Assembly: GCF_000250675.2 (NCBI RefSeq)
Contig: NC_018681.1
Span: 2,604,001-2,668,000, forward strand
Reading direction: 5' to 3'
From: Nocardia brasiliensis ATCC 700358
GTDB taxonomy: Bacteria; Actinomycetota; Actinomycetes; Mycobacteriales; Mycobacteriaceae
DNA length: 64,000 nucleotides
Part shown: positions 59,025 through 64,000 of the stretch, one piece after another
How the letters are laid out: each line of letters starts with the position of its first letter
How positions within the stretch are numbered: the stretch's first letter is position 1
Notes under the pieces: model-generated
What the model was told of the DNA's origin: nothing
Seen by the model: only the letters and a program-made list of their open reading frames with translations
Database searches by the model: none
Translations under genes and position numbers: made by a program

Positions 59025-59750
59025 ATGACTTCTGCGCCGACACTGACTGTTCGACGGGTGACCACGACTCGGGCCGGGGGCTTTTCCGCCCCGCCGTACG
59101 AGTCGTTCAATCTCGGCGATCACGTCGGGGACGATCCGGCGACGGTGCGGCGGAACCGGGATCGGCTCGCCGCGGGTATCGGGCTCACCCCGGATCGGCT
59201 GGTCTGGATGGAACAGATCCACAGCCGCAATGTCGAAATCATCGATGGCCCACGGGCCGAGCCGGTGCCCGCGACGGACGCCCTTGTGACGAATGTGCCC
59301 GGGCTCGCCCTGGTGGTGCTCACCGCCGACTGCGTGCCCATCCTGCTGTCCGACGACGAGGCCGGTGTGCTCGCGGCCGTGCACGCGGGCCGGATCGGCG
59401 CGCGGATCGGCATCGTGCCGAAGGTGCTCGACGCGATGCTGTCGCTGGGCGCGCAGGTGGAACGGATCGGCGCGTTCCTGGGGCCGGCGGCCTCGGGGCG
59501 GCAGTACGAGGTGCCCGCCGCGATGCGCGCCGATGTCGAGGCGCATCTGCCCGGCAGCGCCACCACCACGGTGCGCGGCACGCCGGCGCTCGACCTGCGC
59601 GCCGGAATCCGCAGGCAGCTCACCGAAGCCGGGGTCGGCGCGGTCGCGGTCGACCCGCGCTGCACCATCGAGGACCACACGCTGTTCAGCCACCGCCGTG
59701 GCGCCCCCACCGGGCGCCTGGGCAGCGTGATCTGGTCGGAGGTGCACTGA
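59025..59750 (+). CDS. pgeF: Peptidoglycan editing factor PgeF (YfiH/laccase-domain family)
   Basis: PgeF-type proteins remove misincorporated residues from the peptidoglycan precursor, and members also show multicopper-like polyphenol oxidase folds. The 241-residue protein has VTTTRAGGFSAPPYESFNLGDHVGDDP, MEQIHSRNV, VVLTADCVPILLSD, AVHAGRIGA and DPRCTIEDHTLFSHRRGAPTGR, with the His-Cys-His zinc-site residues in place. The ATG at 59025 is supported by the leaderless -10; GTG 59004 would add seven residues and include the -10. The stop shares a base with yggS (TGATG). Confidence 0.9.
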   Translation: MTSAPTLTVRRVTTTRAGGFSAPPYESFNLGDHVGDDPATVRRNRDRLAAGIGLTPDRLVWMEQIHSRNVEIIDGPRAEPVPATDALVTNVPGLALVVLTADCVPILLSDDEAGVLAAVHAGRIGARIGIVPKVLDAMLSLGAQVERIGAFLGPAASGRQYEVPAAMRADVEAHLPGSATTTVRGTPALDLRAGIRRQLTEAGVGAVAVDPRCTIEDHTLFSHRRGAPTGRLGSVIWSEVH

Positions 59751-60514
59751 TGTCCGCGGAATCCGTTGCCGCGCAAGTGGACGAGCGCACCGCGGAACTG
59801 GCGACGAACCTGGCCGGGTTGCTGCAGCGCATCGACGCGGCCTGTCTCGCGACCGGGCGCGCGCCGGACTCGGTGCGTCTACTCCCCGTGACGAAATTCT
59901 TTCCGGTCGCCGATGTCGCGATCCTGCACCGGCTCGGCCGCCGCGAGTTCGGCGAGTCACGCGAACAGGAGGCCACCGCCAAGGTTTCGGCACTCCGCGA
60001 GCACATAAGTGACGAAGACCTCTCGGATGTGCAGTGGCACATGATAGGACGCCTGCAGCGCAACAAGGCGCGGGTCGTGGCCCGGTGGGCGCACACCGTC
60101 CACTCGGTGGACAGCGAACGCCTGGCAACCGCTCTGGACGCCGGCGCGCAAGCCGCACTGGACGCGGGGGAGCGCAGCGCGCCGGTGCGGGTCCTCCTGC
60201 AGGTGAGCCTGGATGAGGACCCGTCGCGCGGTGGTGTCGCGCCGGATGAATTGACCCGCCTGGCCGCGCATATCGCGGCCTCGCCTGGATTACGACTGTC
60301 CGGTCTGATGGCCATTCCGCCATTGGGGGCTGAGTCTGATGCGGCATTTGCACGCCTTGCGACTTTGCACACCCTGCTACTCGCCGAGCATCCCGGCGCG
60401 ACAGAACTTTCCGCCGGAATGTCCGGCGATCTGGAATCCGCCATAGAACACGGCTCGACGGTTGTGCGTGTCGGTACCGCCTTGATGGGCGCTCGACCGA
60501 TAACCTCGGCGTAG
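59750..60514 (+). CDS. yggS: PLP-homeostasis protein YggS (PLPBP)
   Basis: YggS binds pyridoxal phosphate and keeps its level and amino-acid pools in balance. The 254-residue protein has the lysine in RLLPVTKFFPVADVAILHRLG, FGESREQEATAKV, WHMIGRLQRNKARV, VHSVDSERLA, GLMAIPPLG and LSAGMSGDLESAIEHGSTVVRVGTALMGAR. It starts in a one-base overlap with pgeF. This order, ftsZ-pgeF-yggS-sepF, is standard in Actinobacteria. Confidence 0.95.
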   Translation: MSAESVAAQVDERTAELATNLAGLLQRIDAACLATGRAPDSVRLLPVTKFFPVADVAILHRLGRREFGESREQEATAKVSALREHISDEDLSDVQWHMIGRLQRNKARVVARWAHTVHSVDSERLATALDAGAQAALDAGERSAPVRVLLQVSLDEDPSRGGVAPDELTRLAAHIAASPGLRLSGLMAIPPLGAESDAAFARLATLHTLLLAEHPGATELSAGMSGDLESAIEHGSTVVRVGTALMGARPITSA

Positions 60515-60620
60515 CAAAGAAACCTCATCAGTCACATTCGACACATATGCTGGGACAGACGAGGGCTGAGCAAGACTTCAACACCCGGCCGCCACCGGGG
60601 CCGAAGGAAGGTCGACCAAA

Positions 60621-60779
60621 ATGAGCGAGCGCAGCGAGCGAGTAATCGACGCAGCCATCGTGGTCATGACGCCGCCGCGCGTGCGCGGGGATGTCCTGCG
60701 GGAGCGCAGCGAGCGCTCGATGAACGCAGCCACGAGCGTGCTCGTGACGGAGCCGAGCGTCAGCGAGGCGCAGTCATGA
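60621..60779 (+). CDS. Repeat-encoded mini-ORF (double MSERSER type, 52 aa), coupled to sepF
   Basis: This is the longest copy of the coupling element and looks like a tandem duplication in frame: MSERSERVIDAAIVVM at the start and RERSERSMNAATSVLV, then SVSEAQS, at the end. Each half has its own hairpin (CCGCGC/GCGCGG at 60675-60688; CACGAGC/GCTCGTG at 60731-60746). A GAAGGAAGG ribosome site precedes the ATG and the TGA overlaps the sepF ATG. A candidate -10 (TATGCT, 60546-60551) lies upstream. The rest of the 60515-60620 gap shows nothing else. Confidence 0.55.
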   Translation: MSERSERVIDAAIVVMTPPRVRGDVLRERSERSMNAATSVLVTEPSVSEAQS

Positions 60780-61585
60780 GCACGCTGCACAAGTTCAAGG
60801 CTTACTTCGGCATGGTTCCACTCGAGGATTACGAAGACGACTATGTCGACGATCGTGCTCCCCGGGTCGCCGACGACCGCGGTGCGCGCAGGCCTCGGCC
60901 CCGTGACTACGCCGACCGCGGTGCCTACGGCGCTGATCGCTATGCCGAAGACCGTTACGGCGCAGAGCATTACGGTGCCGACGGATTCGATCGGGACGAG
61001 CCCGGCTATCCGGAGCCCGCCTACAAGTCGCCGTACAAGGCCGGATACCCGGTATCCCGGCGCGACGACTACGCCGACGAGCCCTACGGCGAGGACCGTT
61101 ACGAGGCGCCGCGGCGTCCCACCCGGATCGAGACCGCGCCGTCGTCCGGCCGGTTCCGCGCGGGCGGCAGCGCGCCGTCGCTGCGTGGCGCCACCCGTGG
61201 TGCGCTCGCCGTCGATCCCGAGGCCGAAGAGCGGCGGCTGGAGGAGCGCGTGCGCCCCGAGCCGGCTCCCGCGCGCAGGCCGGGGATCTTCGAGGACGGA
61301 GGTCCCTTGTCCAAGATCACGACGCTGCGCCCGCGCGACTACAGCGAGGCCCGCATCATCGGTGAGCGCTTCCGTGAGGGCAACCCGGTGATCATGGACC
61401 TGGTGGACCTGAGCAACGCCGACGCCAAGCGGCTGGTGGACTTCGCCGCCGGACTCGCGTTCGCGCTGCGTGGCTCATTCGACAAGGTCGCGACCAAGGT
61501 GTTCCTCCTCTCACCGGCGGACGTGGACGTATCAGCCGAAGAACGCCGTCGCATCGCCGAAACCGGCTTCTACAACCAGAAATAA
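60776..61585 (+). CDS. sepF: Cell division protein SepF
   Basis: SepF anchors FtsZ to the membrane in bacteria without FtsA. The 269-residue protein has the amphipathic N-terminus MSTLHKFKAYFGMVP, a long acidic linker rich in tyrosine and arginine (DRYAEDRYGAEHYGADG and similar), and the C-terminal SepF domain (TTLRPRDYSEARIIGERFREGNPVIMDLVDLSNADAKRLVDFAAGLAFALRG and FLLSPADVDVS). The linker is longer than in many relatives. Its start is locked in an ATGA overlap with the repeat-encoded leader ORF, so its translation is probably coupled. Confidence 0.95.
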   Translation: MSTLHKFKAYFGMVPLEDYEDDYVDDRAPRVADDRGARRPRPRDYADRGAYGADRYAEDRYGAEHYGADGFDRDEPGYPEPAYKSPYKAGYPVSRRDDYADEPYGEDRYEAPRRPTRIETAPSSGRFRAGGSAPSLRGATRGALAVDPEAEERRLEERVRPEPAPARRPGIFEDGGPLSKITTLRPRDYSEARIIGERFREGNPVIMDLVDLSNADAKRLVDFAAGLAFALRGSFDKVATKVFLLSPADVDVSAEERRRIAETGFYNQK

Positions 61586-61674
61586 GGTCGTGATCTGGGG
61601 GGTGATGCAGACCGGTCGCCTGCGGTGCGGCGCGGTCATTTTGCGCAAAGCGGATTTTGCGGCAGAGTGAAGTC

Positions 61675-61977
61675 GTGGCCTTGTTCGCGGTGCTGTACTT
61701 CGTACTGTTCATCTTCTGGCTGTTGCTGATCAGCCGGGTGATCGTGGAGTTCATCCGTAGCTTCGCCCGGGACTGGCGTCCGACCGGTGTCGTGGTCATC
61801 ATCCTGGAGGTGATCTTCACGATCACCGACCCTCCGGTGAAACTCCTGAGGCGGTTGATACCACCGGTGTCACTGGGAGGAATTCGCCTGGATCTGTCGA
61901 TTATGGTCCTGCTTTTCATCGTCTTCATCTTGATGTCGATCGTGGGCAGGCTCGGGCAACCGGTAGCCCCGGTGTGA
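61675..61977 (+). CDS. YggT family membrane protein (Rv2146c type)
   Basis: The 100-residue protein has two hydrophobic regions (LFAVLYFVLFIFWLLLISRV and LSIMVLLFIVFILMSIV) and the family core SFARDWRPTGVVVIILEVIFTITDPPVKLLRRLIPP. It follows sepF and precedes wag31, as in other Actinobacteria, so a role in envelope or division is likely. The GTG at 61675 gives the conserved start; TTG 61657 is a weaker upstream option. Confidence 0.9.
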   Translation: MALFAVLYFVLFIFWLLLISRVIVEFIRSFARDWRPTGVVVIILEVIFTITDPPVKLLRRLIPPVSLGGIRLDLSIMVLLFIVFILMSIVGRLGQPVAPV

Positions 61978-62000
61978 CAGAATGGGCCGTGAAGTAGCTT

Positions 62001-62018
62001 GCTAGATCTGCTAGATCT
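62001..62018. repeat. Direct repeat GCTAGATCT x2 upstream of wag31
   Basis: Two adjacent copies of the 9-mer GCTAGATCT lie 28 bases before the wag31 ATG, in an A+T-rich patch that also holds GTGACA and TAGCTT promoter-like elements (61974-62000). It may be a regulator site or part of the wag31 promoter. Confidence 0.4.
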
Positions 62019-62045
62019 CCAAAAGACGCGTGAAGGGATCCTTCC

Positions 62046-62900
62046 ATGCCGCTGACTCCAGCCGATGTGCACAACGTCGCGTTCAGCAAACCGCCGATCG
62101 GGAAGCGCGGCTACAACGAGGATGAGGTCGACGCCTTCCTGGATCTCGTCGAGCAGGAACTCTCGCGTCTGATCGAGGAGAACGCCGATCTGCGCCAGCG
62201 GGTCGCCGAACTCGACGCAGAACTGGCTGATGCCAAGAAGAATCGCGGCCCCGCGGTTCCGGCCAACGTGAAAGCGCCTGTGCAGCAGGCGCCGCCGCCG
62301 CCCGAGCCGATCAAGCCGCCGGTGCAGGTGGCCCCGCCCGCGCCGATGCCCGCGCCCGCCCCGCCGAAGGACGCGCCCGGTGCGGACGCGAACCTGCAGG
62401 CCGCCAAGGTGCTCAGCCTCGCGCAGGAAATGGCCGACCGGCTCACCAGTGACGCCAAGGTGGAGGCGGAGAACCTCCTGTCGAACGCGCGGGCAAACTC
62501 CGAGCGTCTCGTCGGTGACGCCCGGACCCGCTCCGAGGGCATGATCGCCGATGCCCGCCAGAAGGCCGACGCGATGCTGTCGGACGCGCAGTCGCGCTCG
62601 GACAACCAGCTGCGCCAGGCCAAGGAGAAGGCCGACGCCCTGCAGGCCGACGCCGAGCGCAAGCACACCGAGATCATGGCGACCATCACCCAGCAGCGCA
62701 GCGTGCTGGAGAGCCGGATCGAGCAGCTCAAGACGTTCGAGCGGGAGTACCGGGTGCGGCTGAAGTCCTACCTGGAATCGCAGCTCGAGGAGCTGGAGAA
62801 CCGCGGTTCGGCGGTGCCGGTCGACGGTGGCGAGGCGTTCGCGGACGCCAACACCGCCAACAACCTGCAGCCGGCCACGTTTGCCAAGGGTGGCAAGTAA
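62046..62900 (+). CDS. wag31: Polar growth scaffold Wag31 (DivIVA)
   Basis: Wag31 marks the cell poles and organises tip growth. The 284-residue protein has the DivIVA N-terminal domain (MPLTPADVHNVAFSKPPIGKRGYNEDEVDAFLDLVEQEL), a first coiled coil, a proline-rich linker (residues about 75-115), and a long second coiled coil from about 120 to 250 with repeating alanine/aspartate heptads. In mycobacteria it is phosphorylated by PknA/PknB. It is the last gene of the division block here. Confidence 0.97.
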   Translation: MPLTPADVHNVAFSKPPIGKRGYNEDEVDAFLDLVEQELSRLIEENADLRQRVAELDAELADAKKNRGPAVPANVKAPVQQAPPPPEPIKPPVQVAPPAPMPAPAPPKDAPGADANLQAAKVLSLAQEMADRLTSDAKVEAENLLSNARANSERLVGDARTRSEGMIADARQKADAMLSDAQSRSDNQLRQAKEKADALQADAERKHTEIMATITQQRSVLESRIEQLKTFEREYRVRLKSYLESQLEELENRGSAVPVDGGEAFADANTANNLQPATFAKGGK

Positions 62901-62947
62901 GCCGCTCATCCTGAGCACGCGCCACCCGGCATGCCTTGGGGGTCACC

Positions 62948-63148
62948 ATGCTCGTCTTGACGCTTGTCCTTGCCGCTGTCGGATTCGCACTACTGGTCAC
63001 CGCGCTGACCACCGGATCGGTGATCTGGGCGTGGGGCTGCATTCTGGTGTGCGTACTCGGCGCGGTGCTGCTCCTGGTCAGTGCCCTGTCTATGCGGCGG
63101 CCGGACGGAGATTCGCCTCCGCCTCCCGGGCGCCACGCCAAACGGTGA
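62948..63148 (+). CDS. Small membrane protein (Rv2144c-like position)
   Basis: The 66-residue protein consists of two membrane helices (MLVLTLVLAAVGFALLVTAL and WAWGCILVCVLGAVLLLVSAL) and a short proline-rich basic tail. It follows wag31 by 47 bases and occupies the position of Rv2144c. A TTG at 62936 would extend it by four residues. Function unknown. Confidence 0.75.
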   Translation: MLVLTLVLAAVGFALLVTALTTGSVIWAWGCILVCVLGAVLLLVSALSMRRPDGDSPPPPGRHAKR

Positions 63149-63189
63149 GGGAGCGCCGTCCAAGGGTTTGACCGTACTGGCTAGAATCA

Positions 63190-63400
63190 AACATGAACAT
63201 GGTGTGGATCCGGTCATCACCGGGGAGCCTTCGGAAGAACAGCGCACGCCGCGCCCAGTAGAACCGAACGGGTGAGCCCGTCACAGCTCACAACGAGAGG
63301 TCCGGCAGTTCGCCGCCGGGCAAGCGGGGTGGTACCGCGGTATCGACGCACCGGGCGTCGGCATCGTCCCCGTGCCAACGACAAGGCACGAGGAGACGTA
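63190..63400 (+). ncRNA. T-box leader of ileS
   Basis: The region has the T-box sequence GGGGTGGTACCGCGG (63326-63340) that reads the tRNA acceptor end, and an upstream stem I whose loop contains an ATC isoleucine specifier in GGTGTGGATCCGG (63201-63213). The ribosome site GAGGAGA lies about 10 bases before the ileS ATG, so regulation is likely translational as in other actinobacterial ileS T-boxes. A -10 (TAGAAT, 63182-63187) precedes it. Confidence 0.9.
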
Positions 63401-63406
63401 TCCGCG

Positions 63407-64000
63407 ATGGCGGACCAAACTTCCAGCAACAGTGCGTACCCCCGCGTCGACCTCGGTGTCGCCGGGTCTTCGTTCCCCGAGATGGAACGCCGCGTGCTAG
63501 ACGCATGGGCGGCCGCCGACACCTTCCGTGCGAGCATCGAAAACCGTTCCGGGGCAGTGACTTCGGGTTCCGCACCGGCCGCGGAGTTCGTCTTCTACGA
63601 CGGCCCGCCCTTTGCCAACGGTCTGCCACATTACGGGCATTTGCTCACCGGATACGTCAAAGACTTGATCCCGCGTTTCCAGACGATGCGCGGCAAGCGC
63701 GTCGATCGCCGTTTCGGCTGGGACTGTCACGGATTGCCCGCGGAAATCGAGGCGGAAAAGCAGCTCGGTATCACGGACAAATCACAGATCGACGCAATGG
63801 GTCTGGCCGAATTCAACGCCGCCTGCAAATCGTCGGTGCTGCGCTACACCGGTGAATGGCGCGACTACGTCACCCGGCAGGCACGCTGGGTCGACTTCGA
63901 CAACGACTACAAGACCCTCGATCTCGACTTCATGGAGTCGGTCATGTGGGCGTTCCGGACATTGCACGAGAAGGGTCTGATCTACCAGGGCTTCCGGGTG
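63407..64000 (+). CDS. ileS: Isoleucyl-tRNA synthetase (3' end outside window)
   Basis: The first 198 codons of a class I synthetase are visible. FVFYDGPPFANGLPHYGHLLTG contains the HIGH-type motif (HYGH), followed by KDLIPRFQTMRGKRVDRRFGWDCHGLPAEIEAEK, typical for IleRS. The KMSKS motif and anticodon domain lie beyond the window. The ATG at 63407 sits behind a GAGGAGA site controlled by the T-box, which confirms the isoleucine specificity. Confidence 0.96.
   Translation, partial: MADQTSSNSAYPRVDLGVAGSSFPEMERRVLDAWAAADTFRASIENRSGAVTSGSAPAAEFVFYDGPPFANGLPHYGHLLTGYVKDLIPRFQTMRGKRVDRRFGWDCHGLPAEIEAEKQLGITDKSQIDAMGLAEFNAACKSSVLRYTGEWRDYVTRQARWVDFDNDYKTLDLDFMESVMWAFRTLHEKGLIYQGFRV

Noticed and set aside
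57201..60353. 1050-codon minus-strand frame across ftsZ, the repeat array and pgeF
   Set aside because: It is the shadow of ftsZ and pgeF joined through repeat DNA; no recognisable domain.

Overview
The window is high-G+C actinobacterial DNA whose gene order follows the Mycobacterium tuberculosis interval from qcrCAB (Rv2194-2196) to wag31/ileS (about Rv2144c). Three things point to Nocardia or a very close relative: carotenoid genes inserted at the idsA2-mptA locus, a T-box in front of ileS, and several leaderless promoters (a -10 hexamer 6-7 nt before the start codon). Most genes are long, tightly packed and overlap by 1-4 bases. No transposase, integrase, CRISPR array, rRNA or tRNA was recognised.

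Layout. 1-3.5 kb: cytochrome bc1 genes qcrC (cut by the left edge), qcrA and qcrB. 3.6-9.9 kb: an Rv2179c-type exoribonuclease, leaderless aroG, a MarR-type regulator, an UppP-like phosphatase, the PASTA kinase PknL and its Rv2175c-type neighbour. 9.9-16.6 kb: carotenoid/mannosyltransferase block (GGPP synthase-like idsA2, crtI, mptA, crtB) with a divergent metF-like gene. 16.6-34.1 kb: accessory region. It holds a secreted CocE-type hydrolase under a promoter buried in a palindrome, and a 14-kb sulfur-type operon on the minus strand (polar amino-acid ABC importer, four luciferase-like monooxygenases, Dpp/Opp-type ABC importer, a DUF1684 protein). The operon is preceded by a SAM-I-type riboswitch and a Cys-containing leader peptide. 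A secreted protein follows. 34.4-40 kb: second carotenoid-type cluster (GNAT, CrtO-like, CruF, LppM, glycosyltransferase 2). 40-41.1 kb: an SAV_6107-type and a DUF3040 protein. 41.2-63.1 kb: the division and cell wall cluster mraZ-rsmH-ftsL-like-ftsI-murE-murF-mraY-murD-ftsW-murG-murC-ftsQ-ftsZ, then pgeF, yggS, sepF, yggT, wag31 and a small membrane protein. 63.2-64 kb: T-box and the start of ileS.

The most interesting signal is a class of very short reading frames that fill the gaps inside operons. Four are copies of one interspersed element. It encodes an (M/V)(S/R)ERSER peptide, carries an internal hairpin whose arm sequences differ between copies while pairing is kept, and ends in CATGA, so that the element's stop codon overlaps the start codon of the next gene (Rv2175c homologue, ABC permease, ftsL-like gene, sepF). 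Unrelated mini-ORFs bridge qcrC-qcrA, murD-ftsW, murC-ftsQ, rsmH-ftsL and two gaps in the sulfur operon with start/stop overlaps at both ends. This looks like chained translational coupling, possibly a protection against Rho-type polarity. It is an inference from sequence only.
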